Shown: piece by piece, positions 15,785 to 24,490 of the stretch | Position numbering within the stretch: the stretch's first letter is position 1 | Layout: each line of letters opens with the position of its first letter | From: Actinomadura rudentiformis | GTDB taxonomy: Bacteria > Actinomycetota > Actinomycetes > Streptosporangiales > Streptosporangiaceae | DNA: 64,000 nucleotides | Direction: 5' to 3' | Assembly: GCF_008923185.1 (NCBI RefSeq) | Contig: NZ_WBMT01000031.1 | Span: 1 to 64,000 of the forward strand | Translations under genes and position numbers: made by a program | Notes under the pieces: generated by a model | The model's input: only the letters and a program-made list of their open reading frames with translations | Told to the model about the DNA's origin: nothing | Databases searched by the model: none

Positions 15785-16441
15785 GTGAGCGAGGGATACG
15801 AGCAGGGCTGCCCCGTCGCGGTGGCACTGGATGTGATCGGCGACCGCTGGACCTTGCTGCTGCTGCGCGACCTGACGCACGCACCGATGCGCTTCACCGA
15901 CTTCCAGGCGATCAATCCGAAGATCTCGCCCAACCTGCTCACCAAACGGCTGCGCTCCCTGCAGGACAGCGGGATCGTGGTCAGGCGGCAGCTCCCCCCG
16001 CCGGCCGCCACCACCGTGTACGAACTCGAACCGCGCAGCCGCGAGGCGCTCCTGCCGGTACTCAACGCCCTCGGCCGCTTCGGAGCCTTCCTGTTCGAGA
16101 ACGCGCCCACCGGCCCCAGCGAAGCCCTCCTGCGCCAGATGCGGCTCAACCGGCACTGGGTGCTGGCCAAAGGCGTCGACTTCGAGGCGTGCTACCGCTT
16201 CGTCCTCGGCGACCACGACATAGGCCTCACCGTCGGACCGGCCACCTTCGAGCCCAGCGCAACCCCGCCCCAAGCCCCCGACGCCACCATCGTGTCCGAC
16301 TCGGTCACCCTCACCCGCCTGTTCAACGCCGGCCACACACTGACCGCCGCCGAGGCCGCCGGCGAGCTGAAGATCACCGGCGACCGGGCGGCCGCACTGG
16401 CCCTGCTGGAGAAATTCTCCCTCGCCCCTCTGGCGGCCTGA
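15785..16441 (+). CDS. HxlR-family winged-helix regulator
   Basis: A 218-residue regulator. The HxlR domain is complete: CPVAVALDVIGDRWTLLLLR, DLTHAPMRFTDFQAINPKIS, then PNLLTKRLRSLQDSGIVVRR. The C-terminal half (about residues 110-218) is an extra domain resembling SCP2/sterol-carrier-like effector domains found in larger HxlR proteins (LTRLFNAGHTLTAAEAAGEL), which could sense a hydrophobic drug. The GTG at 15785 has GGAGGG a few bases upstream and gives the standard N-terminus. It is divergent from the drug exporter it probably represses. Confidence 0.88.
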   Translation: MSEGYEQGCPVAVALDVIGDRWTLLLLRDLTHAPMRFTDFQAINPKISPNLLTKRLRSLQDSGIVVRRQLPPPAATTVYELEPRSREALLPVLNALGRFGAFLFENAPTGPSEALLRQMRLNRHWVLAKGVDFEACYRFVLGDHDIGLTVGPATFEPSATPPQAPDATIVSDSVTLTRLFNAGHTLTAAEAAGELKITGDRAAALALLEKFSLAPLAA

Positions 16442-16546
16442 TCCACTCGGTGACGTGACCGACGGTGATCCGGCCTCGGCGCCCCTACGACATCGACGCC
16501 CTCCAACGCCGTCTCACCGAGCTCGAACAGACCGGGGCCGAAACCT

Positions 16547-16790
16547 GTGCCCGGGCGCCAGATGCGGCTCGGCGTGGACGGCGCGACGATCCCCGACGGC
16601 CTGGAGGAACGGACCGAGCTCTACCGGGAACGTGTGGCCGGCCGGCGACTGCTTGTGGTCCTGGACAACGCGGTGGACGAAGCGCAGGTCCAGCCTCTGG
16701 TGCCGGGTGCACCGCGGTGCGCTGTGCTGGTCACGTGCCGGTCTCGCCTGGCCGGCCTGCCCGGCGCCCATCTGGTCGAGGCCAAGGCGC
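16547..16790 (+). pseudogene. NB-ARC domain fragment (SARP/AfsR-like regulator)
   Basis: The frame reads LYRERVAGRRLLVVLDNAVD, then EAQVQPLVPGAPRCAVLVTC and RSRLAGLPGAHLVE. This is the kinase-2/Walker B region (LLVVLDNA) and RNBS-B region (VLVTxRxRLAGL) of NB-ARC ATPases in AfsR-type regulators. There is no P-loop before it and the sequence joins recombinase debris after it, so only the middle of the gene survives. Confidence 0.6.
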
Positions 16791-16821
16791 CCGCGCCAAG
16801 ACCCGCCGACGTGGGCAGGCC

Positions 16822-17254
16822 CGCGAGGATGTGGTCCTGGAGACGGTCTACTGGGTCGCCGGGACCGCGCGGTTGCTGCCGCGCCTGCTCAAGGGCCGCA
16901 CTCGCGGGCCGGCGTTCACCGTCCACCGCCGTCCCGGACCGGGTAAAGGTCCTCACGCCGCGCGACACCTGCCCCGACACCGGCTGCCCCCGCCTGCCTG
17001 TCCTATGGGAAGGCCCGCGCGCTGCTGGACACCCACACCGCACCGCGCTCGGCGGGCCGGGCACCGGCTGGGACCCGCATGAGCTGCGGCACTCGGCGCA
17101 GACCCGTCTGGGCGAGGGCGGCGCGAGCCTGCTGATGCTGCTGGCCAAGTCCCGGCACAAGAAGCCCGAGAACGTGCGCCGCTACTTCCGCCCCTCGCCG
17201 GAGGCGATCGTCGAGGTCACCAGTCTGCTGTGTCCCGGCGATCGCCGCCGGTGA
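16822..17254 (+). pseudogene. Tyrosine recombinase C-terminal half, multiple frameshifts
   Basis: Recognisable pieces occur in order but in different frames: ETVYWVAGTARLLPRLLKGR TRGPAF (frame 1), VLTPRDTCPDTGC (frame 2), SYGKARALLDTHT (frame 3), then WDPHELRHSAQTRLGEGGAS and KKPENVRRYFRPSPEA (frame 2 again). The HELRHS box with its Arg and the final Tyr region match the catalytic domain of phage-type tyrosine recombinases of actinobacterial integrated elements. At least three frameshifts make it non-functional. It is evidence that an integrative element once lay here. Confidence 0.7.
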
Positions 17255-17287
17255 GGTACCTGGGCCGATGAGTCCGGAAACCATCCC

Positions 17288-17971
17288 TTAAAGCGGGACC
17301 GGTGCCACAGGCACGCGTGCCTGGCTCAGACCGGAGACAGGAGTGCGGGACAGGGCGGTGCGCAACGCGAAGGTGCCGAGCAAGCCGCCTGCCATGAGCC
17401 GCTGGGCGGTCATGGCGCGAGGCCGGGAGGTCAGAAACCCCGACACCCGTGCCGCCCCCAGCATGATCAGAGCGTTCACGGAGATCCCCACGATGATTTG
17501 CACACCACCGAGCTGGAGCAGTTGCGCCCAGGCCGGGCCTGCCTGCGGGTCTAGGAACTGGGGCAGTAGGGCAGCGTACATAAGAGCAATCTTGGGGTTG
17601 AGCAGGTTGGTCAACAGCCCCATCGAGAACAGGCGGGCGTCGGAGACCGGAGGCAGGTCCTGGGACGGGGCGAAGGGCGAGCGGCCGCCGGGCTTGAGCA
17701 TGCCCCAGGCGAGGTAGGCCAGGTAGGCGGCTCCGGCAAGCTTGACCGCCGTGAACGCCACCGGCACGGCGGCGAACAACGCGGACAGGCCCGCAGCCGC
17801 AGCCAGCAGGTAGAACACGAATCCCACGGCGGTCCCACTGAGACTTACCAGGCCCGCCCTGCGGCCTTGAGTGATCGCGCGGGAGGCGAGGTGGATCATG
17901 TTCGGTCCCGGAGTCAGGGCCATGCCAAGCTCGACTAGGGCCACCCCTCCGACTGCGGCCAAAGTGATCAC
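17288..17971 (-). CDS. LysE/RhtB-family amino-acid exporter
   Basis: A 227-residue membrane protein with the LysE family opening ELGMALTPGPNMIHLASRAI followed by TQGRRAGLVSLSGTAVG. Five or six transmembrane helices follow, including VAFTAVKLAGAAYLAYLAWG and the conserved GLLTNLLNPKIALMYAALLP. Such proteins export amino acids or related metabolites by proton antiport. The start is GTG with AGGAGG upstream. Its end abuts the recombinase remnant on the other strand. The C-terminal ~20 residues are unusual (PVSGLSQARVPVAPVPL) and may have been altered by that junction. Confidence 0.88.
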   Translation of the reverse strand: MITLAAVGGVALVELGMALTPGPNMIHLASRAITQGRRAGLVSLSGTAVGFVFYLLAAAAGLSALFAAVPVAFTAVKLAGAAYLAYLAWGMLKPGGRSPFAPSQDLPPVSDARLFSMGLLTNLLNPKIALMYAALLPQFLDPQAGPAWAQLLQLGGVQIIVGISVNALIMLGAARVSGFLTSRPRAMTAQRLMAGGLLGTFALRTALSRTPVSGLSQARVPVAPVPL

Positions 17972-18327
17972 CAGTCAACCTCCTGGTCGTTCGTCGGGTA
18001 CCAGTGCTCGCAGTGGAGAGTCGCCCGGCTGTGACGCATCTGCAGCGCCTGCCTCGCCTGCTGCAGGATAGGGCCTCGCCGCTCGGCACCTTCATGTACC
18101 CACGGAGAGGTCGGCACGGGGGATCGTGCCGTCAGTGTTGGGCTGCCTGGTCTATCACGCTGGGCCCGATCGGCGACACCCGAGAAGAGCAGAACCAGGC
18201 GGACTCTAGATCAGGTCCTCCCACCCCCAAGGATCAGCGGCGCTTCCATCAGGCTCACGACCGAACCACTGCCGTCACCAGCACGGGCGATCGTGTCTGA
18301 GCGTCGTATTCCTGGCATGGTGGTCCG
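17972..18327. other. Intergenic region, nothing recognised
   Basis: It carries the promoter region of the LysE gene on the left and of the next gene on the right. I see no remnant that can be named. Confidence 0.4.
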
Positions 18328-18963
18328 ATGGCGATCACCGCGACCGATTATCAGTGGATCAATGACTACTCCGACCTGGCCGAGGCATACTGCGCGGTCC
18401 TGGTTCGAGGGGTGACCGTGCAGGAGTTCCTGCGGGGGATGCGGGCCAAGCCTCTAGGAAACCTCTCCGGGTACACCGAGTTGGAGCAGCGAACCAGGGA
18501 TGTCTGGGATCAACACTCCGGCAACGAGTACCTGATCGGGACCACCACGGTCCCTGGTGATCAGGGCGAGTGGGTCCTCGGCCTGGAAATCAACGGCTAC
18601 CTGGGCACCCTTCCTCATCTGGTGGCGCCGCTGTCGAGCGGCACCCGCCTGGTCGCCCACTTCTGCAACGTCAACGCACATGACCAGTTTCTTTGGTACG
18701 AGGACGGGACCCTCCGGACGTTCTTCGAACCGCTCTTCCCGACCGACAGAGACGGTTCCACCCCTGACGAGCTCGTGGAACTGATGGCGGAGGTGGGCTT
18801 CGATCTACGAGCGGACGAGGAAGAACTCGTCGACTCCTTGACAACTGAGGCCGCATTCGCCCTGGCTGCGCGGTTGACGGGGGTTCACCTCACGCCGGAA
18901 CTCCTCGGCAGGGCGACCTTCACCGCCGGGCTCGTGCCCTGGAGCGCAACCAAGGATTCTTGA
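18328..18963 (+). CDS. DUF6461-like hypothetical protein
   Basis: A 211-residue soluble acidic protein. The opening YQWINDYSDLAEAYCAVLVR with GVTVQEFLRGM resembles DUF6461 proteins, which carry a (F/Y)Cxx(F/L)VRGLxxxExLRR motif. The middle (WVLGLEINGYLGTLPHLVAP) is the beta-rich part, and the C-terminal LTTEAAFALAARLTGVHLTP is a helix that closes the domain. The function of the family is unknown; members often sit near mobile or conflict genes. It stands alone here between a LysE exporter and half an MFS gene. Confidence 0.65.
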   Translation: MAITATDYQWINDYSDLAEAYCAVLVRGVTVQEFLRGMRAKPLGNLSGYTELEQRTRDVWDQHSGNEYLIGTTTVPGDQGEWVLGLEINGYLGTLPHLVAPLSSGTRLVAHFCNVNAHDQFLWYEDGTLRTFFEPLFPTDRDGSTPDELVELMAEVGFDLRADEEELVDSLTTEAAFALAARLTGVHLTPELLGRATFTAGLVPWSATKDS

Positions 18964-19047
18964 GCGCCCCAGTCAAGCGGCGGTGAGCAGAGAGGTATCC
19001 GTGTCGCGGATCATGGTCCGGTAGCCGGATGGGGGTCGGTACGTACG

Positions 19048-19791
19048 GTGAGCCTGCTGACCGGCGCGATCGTGTTGTTCGGCCTCTTCGCCGTCGTCGA
19101 AAGCAGGGCCAAGGCGCCGCTGATTCCGCTGCGGGTCTTCCGCGTACGCGCCTTGGTCGGCGGGAACCTGATGACGCTCCTGGTGGCGATGAGCACCTAC
19201 GGAGGTGCGCTCATCATGTCCATCTATGCGCAGGAGGTCCTCGGCTACAGCGCTGTCGTGTTCGGCCTGAGCACCGCGATCTACTCGGCGATGTCCATCG
19301 TCGGTTCCAACCTCGCAGGACTTCTCACCACCAGGTTCGGCTACAAGAAGGTGGCAGTGCTCGGCGCTGTTCTGCTGAGTGTAGGAACCCTCCTCCTTTC
19401 CCGGGTCCCGGTGGACGGCGCGTACTGGACGGATCTACTGCCAGGGCTCGTCGTCTTCGGCGCGGGCATCGGAACCACGGTGGTGGCATCCGCCATCGCA
19501 GCCTTGTCGGATGTCGCGCCCAACGAGTCGGGCCTGGCTTCCGGGATCAACAATTCCGTCTTCCAGATCGGCGCCGCATTCGGGATCGCGGTCTGCACGA
19601 CCGTATCGGTTGCGTACACCGATCCGGCAGCGGCCGACGCTCGCACAGGCCTCAACGAAGGAGTCCAGGCGGCGTTCGGAGCGGTCGCCGTCTTCGCGAT
19701 CATCTGTCTTGTGATGGCGATCGCGCTGAACATGATGCGGGAGCGCACCAAGAAGCCCGGAGCGGAGGCGCACACCAGTCTGCACAGCTGA
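19048..19791 (+). pseudogene. C-terminal half of a DHA2-type MFS transporter
   Basis: The 247-residue frame starts in the middle of a 14-helix drug exporter: FAVVESRAKAPLIPLRVFRV is the linker seen after helix 7 in this family. It continues through the second half, with GLVVFGAGIGTTVVASAIAA and APNESGLASGINNSVFQIGA near the end. The entire first half, including motif A and the proton-coupling helix, is missing upstream. A GTG at 19048 could start translation, but the product would not transport. Possibly cut by the same event that created the surrounding debris. Confidence 0.75.
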
Positions 19792-19835
19792 TGTACGTCC
19801 GTCGTTGGCCCTCCACCTCACCAAGGACCTTGAGC

Positions 19836-20414
19836 ATGACGATTCCGTGGGCAGACCTGCCGACTGCCGCAACTGCCGAGACTCTGCCTGTGCTCCTGAA
19901 AGGGGCATGGTCCAGGCGAGCGGGAGACACCGAGTGGACCTGCCGCACAATGCTCAGCCATGTAGTGCTCGGCGCGGTCGGTTACGCGGGTTCTCTTCTG
20001 GCCCAGCCCCCCGATCGGCCGACGGGCCTGATCTCAGGCACAGACCGCCACGCGTCCATCCACGCCTGTATCGAGGCGGTCGAGGTCGCCGCGACCTTTG
20101 TGTCCTTGGCGGTACGCGCGTCGCAACCAGATATCAGGGCTTACCACCCATGGGGTACCTCGGATCCGTCCGGGTTCGCTGCCATGGCCGGCGTCGAGAT
20201 CCTGGTTCACAGTCACGACCTCACTCGGACCTTGGGCTTTGAGTGGAGTCCGCCCGACGAGCTGTGTGCGCCGATACTCCAACGGCTGTTTCCTGATGCG
20301 CCGACCGGGCATACGGCGGGGCAAACGCTGCTGTGGTGCACTGGCCGCGTCGCTTTGCCCGGGATCGTCCAGCTCGGACACGGCCAGTGGCAATGGGACG
20401 GCAGGGTCCGCTGA
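19836..20414 (+). CDS. Maleylpyruvate isomerase/DinB-like mycothiol-dependent protein
   Basis: A 192-residue helical protein. The opening PWADLPTAATAETLPVLLKG and SRRAGDTEWTCRTMLSHVVL match the first two helices of the mycothiol maleylpyruvate isomerase N-terminal fold (W-(T/S)-C-R-x-x-L-x-H). A second metal-site helix reads GFAAMAGVEILVHSHDLTRT, with the HSHD pair expected for this fold. Family members are mycothiol-dependent transferases or isomerases, mostly uncharacterised. The ATG at 19836 follows AAGGA. No operon partner is evident. Confidence 0.7.
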   Translation: MTIPWADLPTAATAETLPVLLKGAWSRRAGDTEWTCRTMLSHVVLGAVGYAGSLLAQPPDRPTGLISGTDRHASIHACIEAVEVAATFVSLAVRASQPDIRAYHPWGTSDPSGFAAMAGVEILVHSHDLTRTLGFEWSPPDELCAPILQRLFPDAPTGHTAGQTLLWCTGRVALPGIVQLGHGQWQWDGRVR

Positions 20415-21178
20415 ACAGCAGGCTCCCTCATGCGATCGGCTGGGTGCGGCTGCTCCGGCCGATCGGCAACGTGATACGCAACCGACCGCCCGGCAGCAAT
20501 CGCTGAAATCCAACGGATATGGCCCTCGCCTTGGGGCGCCTCACTTGGCGATCCGCGAGGCTCGTTCCTGGCTGATCAAGGTTGCCGGGCGACAGGGAGC
20601 GCCGCGGCGCGCGTCGTGTGGCACGCGCGCCGCAGCGGTTCCCGCAGGTTGAACGGGGCTCGGGCCTCACCCTCTGCGGGCGATGAACGACCTCCTGCAG
20701 CACACCCTGCCCCAACGCCGCCCCTACAGCCCACCCGCCAGCTTCTGCAATGCAACCCGCACTTGACCAACCCCTACGACCTGACCCGCCTCGGCATCAA
20801 CGCCGCTAACCGGCTTCGCTACCGCTACGCCATCCCCTGCCCCGCCACGCCGCCAACACCGACCCCACGCCGCCGTCCAGCTAGCCGAACTGCTGACCGA
20901 ACGAGGCGGTACCGACGAAAGCGCTCGCCATCCCTCGCAACCACGCCGACAACAGCGACCCGGACCCGGACTCGGCCGCCCGGCTGGTCTACCTACTGGC
21001 CGACGAGACGAGTCGGAGGGACTGCGCCTGTTCCGCAGCGCCAGGGCGGTGCCGGCGGTCGCCGCGTGCACGGCGAACGAGACGCCGAGCAGCATCAGCA
21101 CCTCGAAGATGGGGGCCTGGCAGCCGCTAGGCCCCCGTGAATGAGGTGTCCTTCTGCAAGGCCGCGTCAGGTGGTCTT
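20415..21178. other. Decayed region with repeat-protein and membrane scraps
   Basis: No intact gene in about 760 bases. Near 20880-20990 a plus-strand frame reads QLAELLTERGGTDESA, resembling one unit of the LAxLLAERGDxxxLxxRADAGD repeat proteins. On the minus strand near 21000-21125 a frame reads IFEVLMLLGVSFAVHAATAG then TALALRNR, a hydrophobic helix of an unknown protein. Both are isolated and shifted relative to any start. Confidence 0.35.
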
Positions 21179-21365
21179 CTAGAAGACGTTGACCTGCACG
21201 TTCCCTTCACCGATCTGCACGCCGGTGTTCCCGCTGAGCCTGACGCGGGCGTTGCGGGTCGTGAGATGATCTCGTCCGTCGTGACGGCGGCCTGCCCGGT
21301 GGCGCGGTCGCCCGTGCCCTCGAAGGCCTGGGGGCGCCGTGGATGCGCTGCTGCTCGGTCACTTG
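21179..21365 (-). pseudogene. Frameshifted small protein ending in an amyloid-signalling-like motif
   Basis: On the minus strand the last codons before TAG at 21179 read RLSGNTGVQIGEGNVQVNVF. The GVQIGxGNVQVNxF pattern matches the RHIM-like/pseudopalindromic amyloid motifs (BASS type) found at the C-terminus of actinobacterial NLR, trypsin-like and small effector proteins. A likely N-terminus, VTEQQRIHGAP from a GTG near 21363, is in a different frame, so at least one frameshift separates start and motif. No partner carrying the same motif is visible in this window. Confidence 0.5.
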
Positions 21366-21577
21366 GTCCTCCGGTTGTGTCTGGGTCAGTCCTTGGGTGC
21401 TGGCTGCGTGTGGGACCGCCCGCGGGTGTGGAGCATTGGCGACTGCGCCATCCGCGGAGGCAGTGTTGCAGCAGGTACGGCACATTGCTGGAAGCGCTTT
21501 GACCATTGGTGTGAATCGAGCTGACGCGCCGCCAGACTGGGAGCGACCTATCGTCGACTGATCGGTAATAGGATTAT

Positions 21578-21593
21578 GTCGACCTAGGTTGAC
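21578..21593. promoter_or_regulatory. Near-perfect 16-bp palindrome, orphan operator
   Basis: GTCGACCTAGGTTGAC is palindromic except for one mismatched pair. Such sites are typical of TetR-family operators. No intact gene starts within 200 bases downstream; 21594-21834 holds only a hydrophobic scrap (LLCLLVFIPFAPASASFAAA) without a start. Confidence 0.4.
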
Positions 21594-21834
21594 AGCGTCT
21601 CGGCAGGTTCCAGCGCCTTACCTGGCTAGGAGCGATGTACGGGCCTGCCGGGCCGGTAGCGAGGCGCAGCTTGCCTGTCGGCCTTGCTGTGCCTGCTCGT
21701 CTTCATCCCGTTCGCCCCGGCTTCTGCCAGCTTTGCGGCTGCGGCGGCGTTCGACGGAACGCCGGTGGATCATGCGGCGTGAGCCGCCCGGACCGGTGTC
21801 GCCCGTGCGGCGCCGCGGCCAGTGAGGCAACCTG

Positions 21835-22305
21835 CTACGCGTTCCGGCGGTCACCACTCTGAAGGGCACCTTCAGACATGGTCGTTCGCAGTGCGGCGAG
21901 TACGCGACCCAGGACCGTGGCGAAGGTGGCGAGGTCGGCGCTGGAGGTGCCGGCGAACAGTCTGGCGATACCGTCGTCGCGGTCCGCGCCCCACCCGGCG
22001 GCCAGCGTCTGGCCGCGCGTGGTGAGCGAGACGAGGACCGCGCGCCGGTCGATGGGATGCCTGGTGCGGGCCACGAAGCCAGCCTCTTCCAACGCGTCCA
22101 CGAGGCCGGTCACGTTGCGCGGAGTGCAGTCGAGTATTTCGCTGAGTTCGCGTTGAGTAAGCCGGCCGTGGCGGTGGAGCAGCCAGATGACCTCGCCTCT
22201 GGCAGGAGTCAGGCCGTTGTCGGCCAGGCGGCGGCTCATCAGATCGTTGAGCACCACGGCCAGCTCGAACAGCCGGTCCACGATCTCGGTGTCCTCGACT
22301 CGCAC
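21835..22305 (-). CDS. MarR-family transcriptional regulator
   Basis: A 156-residue winged-helix protein with the standard MarR layout: an N-terminal dimer helix (IVDRLFELAVVLNDLMSRRL), recognition region RLTQRELSEILDCTPRNVTG, then LVDALEEAGFVARTRHPIDR and wing RRAVLVSLTTRGQ. The GTG start at 22305 is preceded by GGAG. A perfect inverted repeat lies immediately upstream, shared with the divergent DUF6069 gene, so it very likely represses itself and that gene. The ligand is unknown. Confidence 0.9.
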   Translation of the reverse strand: MRVEDTEIVDRLFELAVVLNDLMSRRLADNGLTPARGEVIWLLHRHGRLTQRELSEILDCTPRNVTGLVDALEEAGFVARTRHPIDRRAVLVSLTTRGQTLAAGWGADRDDGIARLFAGTSSADLATFATVLGRVLAALRTTMSEGALQSGDRRNA

Positions 22306-22318
22306 GGGTCACTCCAAT

Positions 22319-22340
22319 ATAGTGAAGCACACTTCACTAT
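22319..22340. promoter_or_regulatory. Perfect MarR-type operator
   Basis: ATAGTGAAG-CACA-CTTCACTAT is a perfect nine-base inverted repeat with a four-base spacer, 13 bases upstream of the MarR start and 50 bases upstream of the divergent gene. Size and position match MarR operators. Confidence 0.75.
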
Positions 22341-22390
22341 GTGGCTTGCTTCCTAATCCTGCTGGGAACATTACTGGGAGGACACGACGC

Positions 22391-22870
22391 ATGACTAGCA
22401 GTCGAGACGCCGCGCCTACACCCAGACGCCCATGGAACGAACGGCCGCTCTGGCAAGTGGGCCTTGTTTCCGCACTGGTCGCGGCGGTGGCCAGTGTCAT
22501 CGTGTACGCGGTCGCTCGAGCTGCCGGTGTGCCGATGGAGTTGACAGAGGTGTTCGAGGATGAGTTCGCCCGCATGCCGGTGATGAACATGGCCTGGGCA
22601 GCCCTCCTGGAGGGAGGGGTGGCCGGTACCGTGCTGGCCATCGCATGCCGGCGATGGACCAGGCGCCCGCGGTCGTACTTCGTGGCACTGGCCATGATCG
22701 GCCTCATCGCGTCTTTTGCGCTGCCCATCATCAGCGACGCCAGCACCGCGACCAAAGTTGTCTTGTCCATCAGCCACGTCGTCGTCGCGATCATCATCGT
22801 CCCGGCACTGGCGCTGGCCCTTCCGCACGAAACAACACGGCATGACAACGCTGGCGCGGTTAGACGCTGA
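22391..22870 (+). CDS. DUF6069-like four-helix membrane protein
   Basis: A 159-residue protein with a short basic cytoplasmic N-terminus and four transmembrane segments: GLVSALVAAVASVIVYAVAR, MNMAWAALLEGGVAGTVLAI, FVALAMIGLIASFALPII and VVLSISHVVVAIIIVPALAL. The pattern, including the small loop after helix 1 (VPMELTEVFEDEFARMP), resembles DUF6069 proteins of actinomycetes. The ATG at 22391 follows GGGAGGA. It is controlled together with the divergent MarR gene. Function is unknown; small membrane proteins paired with MarR regulators often serve in stress or drug response. Confidence 0.75.
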   Translation: MTSSRDAAPTPRRPWNERPLWQVGLVSALVAAVASVIVYAVARAAGVPMELTEVFEDEFARMPVMNMAWAALLEGGVAGTVLAIACRRWTRRPRSYFVALAMIGLIASFALPIISDASTATKVVLSISHVVVAIIIVPALALALPHETTRHDNAGAVRR

Positions 22871-23308
22871 CTCTGTCGGTGTGAAGGCCGAGGGCCAGCC
22901 GCCGGGAGTTCAAGGCGCAGAGTAGAAACGTGCGAAACGAGGCGGTGGTGTCGCCTGCTTGGCCCGAGTGAGCCGGAAGCGACCGTTGCTGCCCGCAGTA
23001 GCTCTTGTTCAGCCCACGCCAGCCACAACCGCGCGAACTGCTCCATCGCGGTCGCTGACGCTGGTCGGCTGATGCAGTCCTCAGTGCCGCGGGTGTTGAA
23101 GACTGGGCGCCGTGTGTCTTCCGAAAGCTTCTTGGTGCTGGCGTACCCATGCAGGCAACCGCAGTTGGTGGCAGATGTCCTGGCTATCGCTGGTGGCGAC
23201 GTGAGATGGTTCGCTGTTTCCGCGGGCGGACCGGAGCCACCCGACGCCAGCCTTTGGGGCGCGGCCCGGCGATCGACGCCGGGCCGCGGCTCCGCAGAGC
23301 ATGTTCGT
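22871..23308. other. Intergenic region, nothing recognised
   Basis: No gene, RNA or repeat can be supported between the DUF6069 gene and the end of the cysteine desulfurase gene. Frames on both strands are Arg/Pro/Ser-rich. Confidence 0.4.
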
Positions 23309-24490
23309 TCAGCCGAACAGCAGTTGCGCCATGTCGTATGCGGCGACGCGACGACCGAGGTCCGCGCCGGCGTGGTTGGACGTCCGGAAGAGCGCGCGGG
23401 GCGCGTCCAGTCCCATGGCGGTCAACACCGGCGAGGGCGAGTGGCTGCCGCTGTGGCACGCCGACCCGGTGGAGGCGGCAATCTGCGGTGCCGCGTCCAG
23501 GATGTGGTGTCCGAGTGTGCCGTCGATGCTGATATTCAGCGTGTTGGGCAGCCGCAGGTGTTGCGGGCCGTTGAGGTGGACCCGGCCCGGCAGGGCCGCC
23601 TGCAGATGCTGGTGCAGGTCCTGGCGTAGAACCGAGATGCGGGCGGGCCGGCCGTCGGCCAGGTCCTGGGCGGCAAGTTCGGCGGCGGTGCCCAGAGCCA
23701 CGGCCAGGGCGACGTTCTCGGTGCCGGCGCGCAGCCCGCGTTCCTGCCCGCCGCCGGGCACCAGCGCCTCAAGGTGCACGCCGGAGCGTACGTACAGGGC
23801 GCCGACGCCCTTGGGGGCATACATCTTGTGGCCGACGACGGTCAGCAGGTCGACGCCCAGCCGCGCCACGTCGACGTCGATTTTGCCGAGGGCTTGGGCG
23901 GCGTCGGTGTGCAGCAGTATGCCGTGCTCGCGGGTGATGGCGGACAGTTCGGCGATCGGCTGCAGCGCACCGGTCTCGTTGTTGGCGGTCATGATCGACA
24001 CCAGCGCGGTCCGTGGCGTGAGCGCGGCGGCCAGGTCGGCCGGTGACACGCGGCCATAGGGGTCCAGTGGCAGGTAGGTGATGGTGGTGCCGTGACGGCG
24101 CTGCAACGCCCGGCAGGCCCCCAGCACGGCCGGATGCTCGGTGGCCTGAGTGATCACCTGCATCCTGCCCGGGTCGCGGTGGGACAGGACGGCGCCGAAG
24201 ATGGCCAGAGCGTCGGCTTCGGAGCCGCTGCCGGTGAACACCACCTCGCCCGGAGTGGCACCGATCAGGGCGGCGACTTGGCCGCGGGCGTGGGCGAGGG
24301 CGCGGCGGGGCTTGTCGGCGTAGTGATTGGCACTGGAGGGGTTGCCGAAATGCTCGGCCAGGTAGGGCATCATCGCCTCGGTCACCCGCGGGTCGACCGG
24401 CGTGGTGCTGTTGTAGTCCAGATAAACCGGCGCCCCTCGCAACCCGGGCGGCAGGGCTGGGACGGCTAGGGCCGAGACGTCGGTGGTCAC
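23309..24490 (-). CDS. Cysteine desulfurase (NifS/IscS-like)
   Basis: A PLP enzyme of 393 residues that would take sulfur from cysteine as an enzyme-bound persulfide. It has VYLDYNSTTPVDPRVTEAMM, the PLP Lys in VVGHKMYAPKG (about residue 222), RAGTENV, and the mobile-loop catalytic Cys in STGSACHSGSH (about residue 345). The last ~28 residues do not look right; an overlapping frame carries GRPTTPA, the usual family ending, so a C-terminal frameshift is likely. The active site lies before it. The GTG start overlaps the ArsR-rhodanese stop as GTGA, so persulfide chemistry is linked to that regulator. Confidence 0.87.
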   Translation of the reverse strand: MTTDVSALAVPALPPGLRGAPVYLDYNSTTPVDPRVTEAMMPYLAEHFGNPSSANHYADKPRRALAHARGQVAALIGATPGEVVFTGSGSEADALAIFGAVLSHRDPGRMQVITQATEHPAVLGACRALQRRHGTTITYLPLDPYGRVSPADLAAALTPRTALVSIMTANNETGALQPIAELSAITREHGILLHTDAAQALGKIDVDVARLGVDLLTVVGHKMYAPKGVGALYVRSGVHLEALVPGGGQERGLRAGTENVALAVALGTAAELAAQDLADGRPARISVLRQDLHQHLQAALPGRVHLNGPQHLRLPNTLNISIDGTLGHHILDAAPQIAASTGSACHSGSHSPSPVLTAMGLDAPRALFRTSNHAGADLGRRVAAYDMAQLLFG

